DNA of 38,534 bases from Kineococcus rubinsiae (GTDB lineage: Bacteria > Actinomycetota > Actinomycetes > Actinomycetales > Kineococcaceae): assembly GCF_011839805.1 (NCBI RefSeq), contig NZ_VWPY01000041.1:1-38534 (forward strand), written 5' to 3'. Below, piece after piece: positions 16,294 through 24,889 of the stretch. The position numbers were made by a program, and so were the translations under genes. The notes beneath the pieces are model-generated. The model was given only the letters and a program-made list of their open reading frames with translations. It had not been told where the DNA came from and made no database searches. The stretch's first letter is position 1. Each line of letters begins with the position of its first letter.

Positions 16294-16307
16294 GTTCGGC
16301 GCCCCGA

Positions 16308-16556
16308 TCAGACGCGACCCTCGTTGTGCGGCTCGATGCTCGCGGAGGGGTCGACGCCTCCGTCGGCGTCCGGGTGCACGCGGCCCTCGCCGGGTTGCGA
16401 GCCCGTGCCCGCCGTGGTGTTCCGCGACGAGCGCTCGGGGTCGTCCACGTCGGTGGCCGTGGGGGCCTGCCCGACGCGCCCCGCCGCCTCGCCGGGGCCG
16501 ACGTCCTCGAGCTCGATGTCCTCCGACGCCTGCCCGGTGCCTGCTTCCTCGCTCAC
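16308..16556 (-). CDS. Small acidic, intrinsically disordered protein
   Basis: 82 residues, no hydrophobic core, rich in Glu, Asp, Gly and Pro (starts MSEEAGTGQASEDIELEDVG, ends IEPHNEGRV). I do not recognise a family. The ribosome-binding site is strong (AGGGAGG on the minus strand, 5 nt before the GTG at 16556), which supports real translation. A TAGGTC hexamer (16610-16615, minus strand) could be its -10. Such short disordered proteins are often stress- or stationary-phase-related in actinomycetes, but nothing in the sequence shows this. Confidence 0.6.
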   Translation of the reverse strand: MSEEAGTGQASEDIELEDVGPGEAAGRVGQAPTATDVDDPERSSRNTTAGTGSQPGEGRVHPDADGGVDPSASIEPHNEGRV

Positions 16557-16631
16557 GAGTGCCTCCCTGCGCTGCTGCCCTCCCCCGGGCCGGCCCCGGG
16601 GCTGCCGGGGACCTACCCCCGCCCGGGCGCT

Positions 16632-16661
16632 CCACGCGTGGCGGTCCGACCGCGGTCGGAC
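16632..16661. promoter_or_regulatory. Two adjacent perfect palindromes
   Basis: CCACGCGTGG (16632-16641) and GTCCGACCGCGGTCGGAC (16644-16661) lie between the PLDc_N-like gene and the small disordered gene. The second is a perfect 18-bp palindrome. They could be a terminator for the upstream gene or an operator upstream of the TAGGTC hexamer of the downstream one. Confidence 0.4.
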
Positions 16662-16692
16662 AGGCGGCGGGGGCGAGGACCAGTGGCGGGGT

Positions 16693-17043
16693 TCAGTCGG
16701 CGGCGAGGCCCTGCCCGCGCGCGCGGGCCCGGCGCACGGCCTCGTCGTACTCGGCGTCGACGCGGGCCTGCTCGGCGCGGACCCGCTCGCCCACGGCCCG
16801 CGGCGACTCCCACGCCGGCGCCTGCTCCTCCTGCGGGAACCCGGTGCGCCGCACGGGCGACGCGGCCAGCGGCCGGCCCGCCACGAGCCACGCGACGCCC
16901 CCGACGAGCGGGAGCACCACGATGAGGACGATCCACCAGCCCTTGGCCAGGTTCCGCACCCGGCCCGGTTCGCTCTGCACGCAGTCGATGAGGCAGAACA
17001 CGAGCAGGGCGAGCTCGAGGACGGCAGGCAGGACGCGGATCAC
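16693..17043 (-). CDS. Small membrane protein with PLDc_N-like domain
   Basis: A 116-residue protein with two membrane helices (about 4-22, LPAVLELALLVFCLIDCVQ, and 37-57, WIVLIVVLPLVGGVAWLVAG). The short loop carries the RNLAKGWWIVLIVVLPLVG signature of the phospholipase D-nuclease N-terminal (PLDc_N) family. That family is a membrane module without catalytic residues and is usually found alone. A charged helical tail follows, VGERVRAEQARVDAEYDEAV. Function unknown. It starts 95 bp after the glnE stop on the same strand and could be read through from glnA2-glnE. Confidence 0.7.
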   Translation of the reverse strand: MIRVLPAVLELALLVFCLIDCVQSEPGRVRNLAKGWWIVLIVVLPLVGGVAWLVAGRPLAASPVRRTGFPQEEQAPAWESPRAVGERVRAEQARVDAEYDEAVRRARARGQGLAAD

Positions 17044-17138
17044 GACGGCTCCCGGTTCGCGGCGCGGAGTGGCGCTCGCGAGGCTGGTGGCCGCGCGGGT
17101 CCCCCGGCAGGCGATCCGTCACGTCCCACCCGTGAGGC

Positions 17139-20100
17139 TCAGCGGCCGTAGAACACCCGCTCGACGACGGCCCGGGCGCGGCGCGTGGTCCGCAGGTACA
17201 GCTCCTCGAACTCCGCGGAGCTGCCCGGTTCGAACCCGAACAACCGCGCCAGGCCGTCGAGGTCGCGGCGCTGCGTGGGCAGCGAGTCGCCGGGGCGCCC
17301 CCGCCACAGCGTGAGGGCGTTGCGGGCCCGCGACGTGAGGTCCCACGCCTGCACGAGCACCTCGTGGTCGTCCGCGTCCAGCAGCCCGGCCTGCACCGCA
17401 CCGGACAGCGCCCCCAGCGTCGACGTCGTGCGCAGCGCCGCGTGCTCGCCCGCGCCGCACAGCTGCAGCAGCTGCGCGGTCCACTCCACGTCCGAGGTCC
17501 CGCCGCGCCCGAGCTTGAGGTGCCGCAGCGGGTCCGCGCCCCGCGGCAGCCGTTCGCCCTCGACGCGCGCCTTGATGCGGCGCACCTCGCGCACGGCCGC
17601 CTCGTCGAGACCGCCCGCGGGCCAGCGCAGCGGGTCCACCAGGGCGAGGAACTCCTCGCCCAGGTCCGCGTCGCCTGCGACGGGCCGCGCCCGCAGCAGC
17701 GCCTGCGCCTCCCAGGGCTGCGACCAGCGGACGTAGTAGGCGCGGTAGGACGCGAGCGAGCGCACGAGGGGGCCGTTGCGGCCCTCGGGGCGCAGGTCGG
17801 CGTCGACCTCGAGCGCGGGTTCGGGGCCGGCCACCGCGAGCTGGCGCCGCAGCTCCGCCACGACCGCCGTGGCGGCCTGCTGGGCGTCGGTCTCGGCGGC
17901 GCCGGGGAGCGGGTCGTGGACGAAGAGGACGTCCGCGTCGCTGCCGTAGCCGGTCTCCGCCCCGCCCAGGCGCCCCATGCCGACGACGAGCAGCCGGGTC
18001 GGCAGCGGCGTCCCGGTGCGCTGCTGTACGGCGCGGGTGCTGACCCGCAGCGCGACCTCCAGGGCCGCCTGGTCGGCGTCGGCGAGCGCCCGGCCCACCC
18101 CGGCCAGGTCGCGCCGGCCGACGAGGTCGGCGACGACCGTGCGGAACAGCTCCCGCCGCCGCACGGCCCGCACGGCCGCGACCGCGGAGCCCGGGTCGGT
18201 GCGGCGCTCCGCCGCGGCGGCCGCGGCCTCGAGCACCTCGGACACGTCGTAGGCGGCGAGGCGGTCGTCGTCGGCGAAAACCGCGACGGCCTCGGGGCTG
18301 CGCAGCAGCAGCTCCGCGGGCAGCCGCGCCGCGGACAGCACGTGGGCGAGGCGCTCGGCGGCGGCGCCGGAGTCGCGCAGCATCGTGAGGTACCACTGCG
18401 TGCCGCCGAGCGCCTCCGACACCTGCCGGAAGGCGAGCAGCCCGGCGTCCGGGTCGGCGCCGTCGGCGAACCAGCCGAGCATGACGGGCAGCAGCGTGCG
18501 CTGGATGCTCGCGCGCCGGCTCACCCCGCTGGTCAGGGCCTCGAGGTGGCGCAGGGCGCCGGCCGGGTCGCGGTAGCCGAGGGCGGCGAGGCGCTCGCGG
18601 GCCGCGGCGGGGCTGAGCTGGCCGTCCAGGCGCGCGTCGGCGGCGGAGAGCCGGGCCACGGCCGACAGCAGCGGCCGGTAGAACAGCTTCTCGTGCAGGC
18701 GGCGCACGTCGCGGCGCGTGCCCCGCCACACCTCGTCGAGCTGGTGGACCGGGTCGGCGCGCAGCATGAGCGAGCGGCCGAGGCGCCGGCGGTCCACCTC
18801 GCCGGTCGGCAGCACGTGGGTGCGCCTCATGCGGAACACCTGGATGCGGTGCTCCAGGGAGCGCAGCAGCCGGTAGTCGCGGTCCAGCTCCCCCGCGTCG
18901 TGGCGCCCGACGTAGCCGAAGGCCGCGAGGTCGTCGAGCGCCTCGAGGGTGTTCGAGCTGCGCCGCAACCGGTCGTCGGTGCGGCCGTGCACCATCTGCA
19001 GCAGCTGGATGGAGAACTCCACGTCGCGCAGGCCGCCCCGGCCCAGTTTGAGCTGGCGGTCGGCCTCCTTGGACGGGATGTGCGCCTCGACGCGGCGGCG
19101 CATGGCCTGCACGTCCTCGACGAACCCGTCGCGCTCGCTGGCGCTCCAGACCATCGGGGCGACCGCGCGCACGTAGTCCCAGCCGAGCGCGAAGTCGCCG
19201 GCGACGGGCCGGACCTTGAGCAGGGCCTGGAACTCCCACGTCTTCGCCCACCGCCGGTAGTACTCGACGTGGCTGGCCAGGGTCCGCACGAGGGGACCGT
19301 TCTTGCCCTCGGGCCGCAGGCCCGCGTCGACCTCCCACAGGGAACCCTCGGCGGTCGGGGTGGAGCAGGTGCGCTGCAGCGCCACGGCGAGGCGCGCGCC
19401 GACGCGCAGCGCCTCCTCCTCGGCGTACCCCTCGGCGGGTTCGACGACGTAGACGACGTCGACGTCGGAGAGGTAGTTCAGCTCCCGGCCCCCGGTCTTG
19501 CCGAGGCCCATCACGACGATGCGGGCGGCCGCACCGGCGTCGGGCTCCTCCGAGCGGGCGATGGCCAGGGCCGCCTCCAGGGCACCCGTGGCGAGGTCGG
19601 CGAGCTCCCACGCCGTGGCGTGCAGGACGGCCGTCGGGTCGGGCGAGGCGAGGTCGCGGCCCGCGAGGCCCACGAGCCGCCGCCGGTAGGCGATGCGGAG
19701 CGCGTCGCCCGGTGGGCGGCCCCGGCGGCCCTGCCCGGCGACGGGCACGGCCGCGGCCGGGTCGGCGCCCACGGCCTGCAGGAGCTCGGCCCGCAGCTCC
19801 CCCGCGTCGGGCGCCGACGCCGAGGCCAGCACCGTCCAGTGCCGCGGGTAGCGCACGAAGTGGTCGCCCAGGGCGACGGAACCGCCGAGCACCGCAAGTA
19901 GCCGGGCGCGCGTCCCGACGGCCTCGCGGAGGTCCCCGTCGCGCAGCAGGTTGAACGCCGCCGCGACCCCCTCGGCCTCGTGCGGCGCCGACGCCCGGTC
20001 CAGGCCGCCCGCGAGCGCCTCGGTCCAGCGCACCAGCGCCAGCAGCGCCTGGTCGGGGTCGGCGGTGCGCCCGAGCGCCCGCACGAGCGACGTCGTGGCG

Positions 20101-20261
20101 TGCTCGGCCGGGACCGACCCGTCCTCGTCGACCTCGACGACGTCGGCCAGTGCCCGGTCGCGCAGCAGCTTCAGCGCCCGCTCGGGGTCGGCGAAGCCCG
20201 CGCGCACGAGCAGGGCGAGGGCCCCGGCCCGGCGCCCGGTGGGGGCGGCGGCACGCGTCAC
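17139..20261 (-). CDS. glnE: Bifunctional glutamine synthetase adenylyltransferase / deadenylase GlnE
   Basis: About 1040 residues, near normal length for actinobacteria. GlnE adenylylates a tyrosine of glutamine synthetase and removes AMP from it by phosphorolysis. Two nucleotidyltransferase domains are clear. The N-terminal (adenylyl-removing) one carries MGLGKTGGRELNYLSDVDV near 251-269. The C-terminal (adenylylating) one carries GMGRLGGAETGYGSDADV near 760-778. Each is followed by a helical domain with repeated LKLGRGGLRDVEF / LKLGRGGTSDVEW text. GTG 20261 is preferred over GTG 20285 because GGAGG (20270-20274) lies 8 nt before it. It lies 46 bp downstream of glnA2 on the same strand, so it is probably in its operon. 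Confidence 0.95.
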   Translation of the reverse strand: MTRAAAPTGRRAGALALLVRAGFADPERALKLLRDRALADVVEVDEDGSVPAEHATTSLVRALGRTADPDQALLALVRWTEALAGGLDRASAPHEAEGVAAAFNLLRDGDLREAVGTRARLLAVLGGSVALGDHFVRYPRHWTVLASASAPDAGELRAELLQAVGADPAAAVPVAGQGRRGRPPGDALRIAYRRRLVGLAGRDLASPDPTAVLHATAWELADLATGALEAALAIARSEEPDAGAAARIVVMGLGKTGGRELNYLSDVDVVYVVEPAEGYAEEEALRVGARLAVALQRTCSTPTAEGSLWEVDAGLRPEGKNGPLVRTLASHVEYYRRWAKTWEFQALLKVRPVAGDFALGWDYVRAVAPMVWSASERDGFVEDVQAMRRRVEAHIPSKEADRQLKLGRGGLRDVEFSIQLLQMVHGRTDDRLRRSSNTLEALDDLAAFGYVGRHDAGELDRDYRLLRSLEHRIQVFRMRRTHVLPTGEVDRRRLGRSLMLRADPVHQLDEVWRGTRRDVRRLHEKLFYRPLLSAVARLSAADARLDGQLSPAAARERLAALGYRDPAGALRHLEALTSGVSRRASIQRTLLPVMLGWFADGADPDAGLLAFRQVSEALGGTQWYLTMLRDSGAAAERLAHVLSAARLPAELLLRSPEAVAVFADDDRLAAYDVSEVLEAAAAAAERRTDPGSAVAAVRAVRRRELFRTVVADLVGRRDLAGVGRALADADQAALEVALRVSTRAVQQRTGTPLPTRLLVVGMGRLGGAETGYGSDADVLFVHDPLPGAAETDAQQAATAVVAELRRQLAVAGPEPALEVDADLRPEGRNGPLVRSLASYRAYYVRWSQPWEAQALLRARPVAGDADLGEEFLALVDPLRWPAGGLDEAAVREVRRIKARVEGERLPRGADPLRHLKLGRGGTSDVEWTAQLLQLCGAGEHAALRTTSTLGALSGAVQAGLLDADDHEVLVQAWDLTSRARNALTLWRGRPGDSLPTQRRDLDGLARLFGFEPGSSAEFEELYLRTTRRARAVVERVFYGR

Positions 20262-20307
20262 CTGCTCACCCTCCTGACCTGGCACCCACGGGCGGACCGG
20301 CTGCCGC

Positions 20308-21651
20308 TCAGAGCAGCGGCAGGTAGCGCTGCAGCTCGAACGGGGTCACCTGCGAGCGGTACTCCGCCCACTCCTGGCGCTTGTTGCGCAGGAAGAAGTC
20401 GAAGACGCCCTCGCCGAGGGCCTCGGCGACGAGCTCCGAGCGCTCCATGATCGCGATGGCGTGCTCGAGGCTCTGCGGCAGCGGCTCGATGCCCATCGAG
20501 CGGCGCTCCGCGTCGGTGAGCGACCAGACGTCGTCCTCAGCGCCGTCGGGGAGGTCGTAGCCCTCCTCGATGCCCTTCAGCCCCGCGGTGAGCAGGAGCG
20601 CGAAGGCCAGGTACGGGTTCGCGGAGGAGTCCAGCGCGCGGTACTCCACGCGCACCGACTGGCCCTTGCTGGGCTTGTACATCGGCACCCGCACGAGGGC
20701 GGAGCGGTTGTTGTGCCCCCAGCAGACGTAGCTCGGGGCCTCGCCCCCGGCCCACAGCCGCTTGTAGCTGTTGACGAACTGGTTGGTCACGGCCGTGATC
20801 TCCGCGGCGTGGCGCAGGATGCCCGCGATGAACTGCCGGCCGGTCCGCGACAGCTGGTACTCCGCACCCGGCTCGTAGAAGGCGTTGGCGTCGCCGTCGA
20901 AGAGCGACAGGTGGGTGTGCATGCCCGAACCCGGGTGCCCCTGCAGCGGCTTCGGCATGAAGCTCGCGAAGAGGCCCATCTCCCCCGCGACCTCCTTGAG
21001 GACCGTGCGGAACGTCATGATGTTGTCCGCGGTCGTCAGGGCGTCGGCGTAGCGCAGGTCGATCTCGTTCTGCCCCGGGCCGCCCTCGTGGTGGCTGAAC
21101 TCCACCGAGATGCCCATGCTCTCCAGCACCGAGATCGCGCTGCGGCGGAAGTCGTGGGTGGTGCCGCCGGGGAAGTTGTCGAAGTAGCCGACGTAGTCGA
21201 CCGGCTCCGGCAGCTCGTCGCGCTTGAGCGGCCCGTTGAACAGGTAGAACTCGATCTCGGGGTGCGTGTAGAAGGTGTAGCCGTGCTGCGCGGCCCGGTC
21301 GAGGGCCCGCTTGAGCACGAAGCGGGGGTCCGAGCGCGCGGGCTGCCCGTCGGGCGTGAGGATGTCGCAGAAGATGCGGGCCGTGCCCTGGTGCTCGGAG
21401 TCGCTGCGCCACGGCAGGACCTGGAAGGTCGACGGTTCCGGCTTCAGGAGCATGTCGGACTCCGACACGCGCGACAGGCCCTCGATGGCCGAGCCGTCGA
21501 AGCCGATGCCCTCACCGAAGGCGCCCTCGAGCTCGGCCGGGGCGATCGCCACCGACTTCAGCGTCCCGATGACGTCGGTGAACCACAGCCGGACGAAGCG
21601 GATGTCCCGCTCCTCCAGCGTTCGCAGCACGAACTCCTGCTGGCGGTCCAT
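20308..21651 (-). CDS. glnA2: Glutamine synthetase GlnA2-type
   Basis: A 447-residue type I-alpha-like glutamine synthetase, shorter than GlnA. Motifs are IRFVRLWFTDVIGTLKSVAI, GFDGSAIEGLSR, THPEIEFYLF (metal site), HHEGGPGQNEIDLRYADALT, GSGMHTHLSLF and [20 protein letters not shown]. Where GlnA has the adenylylation Tyr, this protein has W376 in EDDVWSLTDAERR, so it should not be a GlnE substrate. It is upstream of glnE on the same strand, the arrangement of M. tuberculosis glnA2-glnE. It may act in glutamine synthesis under special conditions; some actinobacterial paralogues are gamma-glutamylpolyamine synthetases. The ATG at 21651 follows GAAGGGTGG. Confidence 0.92.
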   Translation of the reverse strand: MDRQQEFVLRTLEERDIRFVRLWFTDVIGTLKSVAIAPAELEGAFGEGIGFDGSAIEGLSRVSESDMLLKPEPSTFQVLPWRSDSEHQGTARIFCDILTPDGQPARSDPRFVLKRALDRAAQHGYTFYTHPEIEFYLFNGPLKRDELPEPVDYVGYFDNFPGGTTHDFRRSAISVLESMGISVEFSHHEGGPGQNEIDLRYADALTTADNIMTFRTVLKEVAGEMGLFASFMPKPLQGHPGSGMHTHLSLFDGDANAFYEPGAEYQLSRTGRQFIAGILRHAAEITAVTNQFVNSYKRLWAGGEAPSYVCWGHNNRSALVRVPMYKPSKGQSVRVEYRALDSSANPYLAFALLLTAGLKGIEEGYDLPDGAEDDVWSLTDAERRSMGIEPLPQSLEHAIAIMERSELVAEALGEGVFDFFLRNKRQEWAEYRSQVTPFELQRYLPLL

Positions 21652-21884
21652 GGCCACCCTTCCCGTCGTCGGTCCCGGCGCGCACCACGGCTCGGCGCGC
21701 ACCGCCGTCATCCTCCCCCATCCCGCCCCCCGCGCGGGGCAGCGCCCCGCGGAGCCCTGGCAGCGCTCCCCGAGCGCGGTCGGCGAGCGGGGTGGCGGGC
21801 CCCGATGGCGACGGACGTGGAGGCAGGAGCACGGCTGCCTGGGCGACCGGCCCCCTGCCGCCACACCCGTCGCCACCCCGGGCG

Positions 21885-22832
21885 TCACCCTCCGACCGCG
21901 ACGACGGCGGGCCGCCCGCCCCGCGCCGCGAGGTTGCGGTGCGCGCTCTCGACCGACGCGAGCACACGCGCAGGCTCGGTGGCGATCTCCCGCGGGGTGA
22001 AGGCGAGGACCGCAACGCCGGCGGCGCCGAGCGCCGTGTCGGTGCGCAGCGTCGCGCGCCAGTCGTCCTCGGCGCAGTGGTGACGGCGCGAGTGCACCTG
22101 CACCGCGAGGGCGACGTCGTCGATCCAGGCGTCGGGCCGGGGCAGCCGGTCCCCGGAGGCGTCGAGCAGCAGGGGGTTCGCCCGGACTCCCGGCAGGCTG
22201 CGGCTGCCCCGCAGGAGGTCCAGCAGGGCCACCTCGGGCAGGGACCATGCCCCGCCACTGGCGGTCAGCACCGCCGCGCGGACGGACGCGCTCCCGCGCC
22301 GGGGCCCCAGCTCGACCTCCGACACGAGCTGCGCGGTGGTGACGAGCCGGCGCTGCAGCGCTTCGACGACGACGGCCCGGACGGCGTCGCCGCGCAGCAG
22401 GCGGGCGGCGTCGGCCACCGCCCGCGCCGGGCTGCTGATCAGGAGGGGGCCCCGCCGCCACGGCCGCGCGTCGGGACGGTGGGTCCGCCGCACGAGGACT
22501 CCGGGCGACGCCTTGGACTCCCGGCCCGGCGCGGCGGTCATCCGCACGACGGTGTCCCGACCGGCCGACTCGACGCCGTGCCACCGCGCCGCGGTCGTCG
22601 CGGCGAGGTACGCGCCCTCGCCGGCGAACAGCTGGGCCGCGACGAGGCGCTGGTGCGGCGTCAGCGCACCCGTCGTGGTCACCACCACGCCGCGGTGCAC
22701 GAGCTGCCAGCGTCTCTCGAGCGCCCACCGCAGCTGCCCGCGCGGCACCCCCGCGCCCAGGACCTGCGCGGTCGTCACGAGCCCGTCCTGCTGCTGCAGG
22801 ACGACGCGGAGGCTGTCCGGGAGGGGTTCCAC
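21885..22832 (-). CDS. AbiEi-like antitoxin-domain protein with degenerate nuclease-like C-terminus
   Basis: A 315-residue protein of a type common in actinomycetes. The N-terminal winged-helix domain ([20 protein letters not shown], then [20 protein letters not shown]) resembles the AbiEi / type IV antitoxin N-terminal domain. The middle resembles the AbiEi C-terminal region ([29 protein letters not shown]). The C-terminus looks like a DUF559/Vsr-type PD-(D/E)XK fold ([33 protein letters not shown]). The usual AVEYDG-type acidic residue is Gln here (AVQVHS), so cleavage is doubtful. No AbiEii toxin gene is adjacent. DNA binding is likely, the target unknown. It is divergent from nadE; GTG start at 22832. 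Confidence 0.65.
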   Translation of the reverse strand: MEPLPDSLRVVLQQQDGLVTTAQVLGAGVPRGQLRWALERRWQLVHRGVVVTTTGALTPHQRLVAAQLFAGEGAYLAATTAARWHGVESAGRDTVVRMTAAPGRESKASPGVLVRRTHRPDARPWRRGPLLISSPARAVADAARLLRGDAVRAVVVEALQRRLVTTAQLVSEVELGPRRGSASVRAAVLTASGGAWSLPEVALLDLLRGSRSLPGVRANPLLLDASGDRLPRPDAWIDDVALAVQVHSRRHHCAEDDWRATLRTDTALGAAGVAVLAFTPREIATEPARVLASVESAHRNLAARGGRPAVVAVGG

Positions 22833-23068
22833 GAGGACACCCTGGGCGCGGGCGCTCGTCGGGCCGAGGTCGCGCGACGCCTCGGTGGACGACCGCGCGC
22901 GGCTGCGCCCTGTGGACCCTGCGGCGACCCGGGTAAGGACGTCCGCCGAGGCAGGGCTCGGGTCGTCAGGACAGCCCCTTCCCTGCCGTCACCGCCGTCG
23001 TGTCGCGGTCCCGGGCCTCCTGGTGCGGCGGTGGGGACGGCCGGGCGGGCGGGCCTCGCGGGCCTCAC
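22833..23068. other. Intergenic region upstream of nadE
   Basis: About 236 bp between divergent genes. I see no coding frame with a plausible start, no clear operator palindrome and no riboswitch-like fold that I can support. The only signal is the nadE -10 hexamer at its right end. Confidence 0.4.
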
Positions 23069-23074
23069 TAGGCT
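23069..23074 (+). promoter_or_regulatory. Candidate leaderless promoter -10 hexamer TAGGCT for nadE
   Basis: TAGGCT ends 6 nt before ATG 23081 and no ribosome-binding site is present. Confidence 0.55.
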
Positions 23075-23080
23075 GCGGGC

Positions 23081-24889
23081 ATGCCTCAGCTCCGGGTGGC
23101 CATGGCTCAGATCAACACGACGGTCGGCGACCTCGACGCCAACGCGCAGGCGGTGCGGACGTGGACGCGGCGCGCGGCGGAGGACGGGGCGCACCTCGTC
23201 CTCTTCCCCGAGACCGCGCTCACCGGGTACCCGGTGGAGGACCTCGCGCTGCGCAAGTCCTTCGTCGACGCCTCGCAGGCGGCGCTGAGCGCGCTGGCGC
23301 GCGACCTCGCCGACGACGGGTTCGGGGACCTGCCCGTCGTGGTCGGCTACATCGACCGGGCGGAGGCGGACACGCGGCCCGGGGCCACCGAGGGGCGTCC
23401 GCACGGGCTGCCGCAGAACTGCGCGGCCGTCCTGCACGGCGGCCGGGTCGTGGCCCGCTACGCCAAGCACCACCTGCCGAACTACGGCGTCTTCGACGAG
23501 TACCGCATCTTCGTGCCGGGCGACGACCTCGTCGTGGTGCGGGTGCGGGGCGTCGACGTCGCGATCGCGATCTGCGAGGACCTCTGGCAGGACGGCGGGC
23601 CCGTGCAGCAGGCCGGGGACGCCGGCGCCGGGCTGCTCGCGGTCATCAACGCCTCCCCCTACGAGCGCAACAAGGACGACGTCCGGCTCGAGCTCGTGGC
23701 GCGCCGCGCCGCGGAGGCGGGCTGCCCCATCGCCTACGTCAACGCCGTGGGCGGCCAGGACGAGCTGATCTTCGACGGCGACTCCCTCGTCGTCGCCGAC
23801 GGCGAGGTCGTCGCGCGCGGGCCGCAGTTCCGGGAGGACCTCGTGGTCGTCGACCTGGAACTCGCGGCCGCGGACCCCTCGCCCGGCTGGGAGGGCTCGG
23901 TGCAGCGCATCGTCGTCAGCGCCGACCCCGTGCCGGCCTACGAGCGGCGCGCGTCCGCGGTGCACGAACCGCTGCCGGACGTCGCCGACGTGCACGCCGC
24001 GCTGGTCCTCGGGATCCGGGACTACGTGCGCAAGAACGGGTTCCGCTCCGTCATCATCGCGGTCTCGGGCGGCATCGACTCGGCGCTGGTCGCCTCGCTC
24101 GCGGTCGACGCGATCGGCGGCGAGAACGTCCAGGGCATCTCGCTGCCGTCCGGCTACTCCTCGCAGCACTCCCAGGACGACGCCGCGGACCTCGCCCGCC
24201 GCACGGGCCTGCGCTACCGCCAGTACCCGATCGCCCCGATGGTCGACGCGTTCCTCGCGACGGTCCCGCTCACGGGCGTGGCCGAGGAGAACCTGCAGGC
24301 GCGCGTGCGCGGCACGACACTCATGGGCCTCGCGAACCAGGAGGGCCACCTGACCCTGGCCACCAGCAACAAGAGCGAGCTGGCCGTGGGGTACTCGACG
24401 CTGTACGGGGACTCCGTCGGCGGGTACGCGCCGCTGAAGGACGTCCCGAAGACGCTGGTGTGGGCGCTGTCGCGCTGGCGCAACGCCGACGCGGAGTCGC
24501 GCGGCGAGGAGGCGCCGATCCCCGAGAACACCATCAGCAAGCCGCCGTCGGCGGAGCTGCGGCCCGACCAGACCGACCAGGACTCGCTGCCGCCCTACGA
24601 GGTGCTGGACGCGATCCTCGAGGACTACGTCGAGGGCGACCGCGGCCGCGCGGACCTGCTGAGCGAGGGCTTCGACGCGACCGTCGTCGACTCCGTCGTC
24701 ACGCTCGTCGACCGCGCGGAGTGGAAGCGCCGCCAGTTCGCGCCGGGCCCGAAGATCTCCTACAAGGCGTTCGGCCGCGACCGCCGCCTGCCCATCTCGA
24801 GCCGGTGGCGGGAGGCGGCCGCCTCGGCGACGCTCGCCCCGCCCGTCGACGTGAAGACCGACGAGGTCCCGACGGGCGGGACCGCGTGA
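23081..24889 (+). CDS. nadE: Glutamine-dependent NAD+ synthetase
   Basis: A 602-residue two-domain enzyme that performs the last step of NAD+ synthesis: deamido-NAD+ + ATP + glutamine to NAD+. The N-terminal nitrilase-type glutaminase has the full triad: E44 ([11 protein letters not shown]), K129 ([17 protein letters not shown]) and C165 (IAICEDLW). Ammonia is passed to the C-terminal ATP-pyrophosphatase domain with the P-loop SGGIDS at 329-334. [20 protein letters not shown] and [16 protein letters not shown] are conserved there. Shorter than M. tuberculosis NadE (about 680 residues) but complete in motifs. Its stop overlaps the panB GTG by 4 bp, pairing NAD and CoA precursor synthesis in one transcript. 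Confidence 0.95.
   Translation: MPQLRVAMAQINTTVGDLDANAQAVRTWTRRAAEDGAHLVLFPETALTGYPVEDLALRKSFVDASQAALSALARDLADDGFGDLPVVVGYIDRAEADTRPGATEGRPHGLPQNCAAVLHGGRVVARYAKHHLPNYGVFDEYRIFVPGDDLVVVRVRGVDVAIAICEDLWQDGGPVQQAGDAGAGLLAVINASPYERNKDDVRLELVARRAAEAGCPIAYVNAVGGQDELIFDGDSLVVADGEVVARGPQFREDLVVVDLELAAADPSPGWEGSVQRIVVSADPVPAYERRASAVHEPLPDVADVHAALVLGIRDYVRKNGFRSVIIAVSGGIDSALVASLAVDAIGGENVQGISLPSGYSSQHSQDDAADLARRTGLRYRQYPIAPMVDAFLATVPLTGVAEENLQARVRGTTLMGLANQEGHLTLATSNKSELAVGYSTLYGDSVGGYAPLKDVPKTLVWALSRWRNADAESRGEEAPIPENTISKPPSAELRPDQTDQDSLPPYEVLDAILEDYVEGDRGRADLLSEGFDATVVDSVVTLVDRAEWKRRQFAPGPKISYKAFGRDRRLPISSRWREAAASATLAPPVDVKTDEVPTGGTA

Noticed and set aside
17364-19901. Long plus-strand open frame opposite glnE
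   Set aside because: Same mirror effect; glnE has both nucleotidyltransferase domains intact and the antisense product shows no domain.
20286-20307. Terminator or separate promoter between glnA2 and glnE
   Set aside because: The short gap contains no stem or hexamer, and the glnE ribosome-binding site follows directly; co-transcription is simpler.
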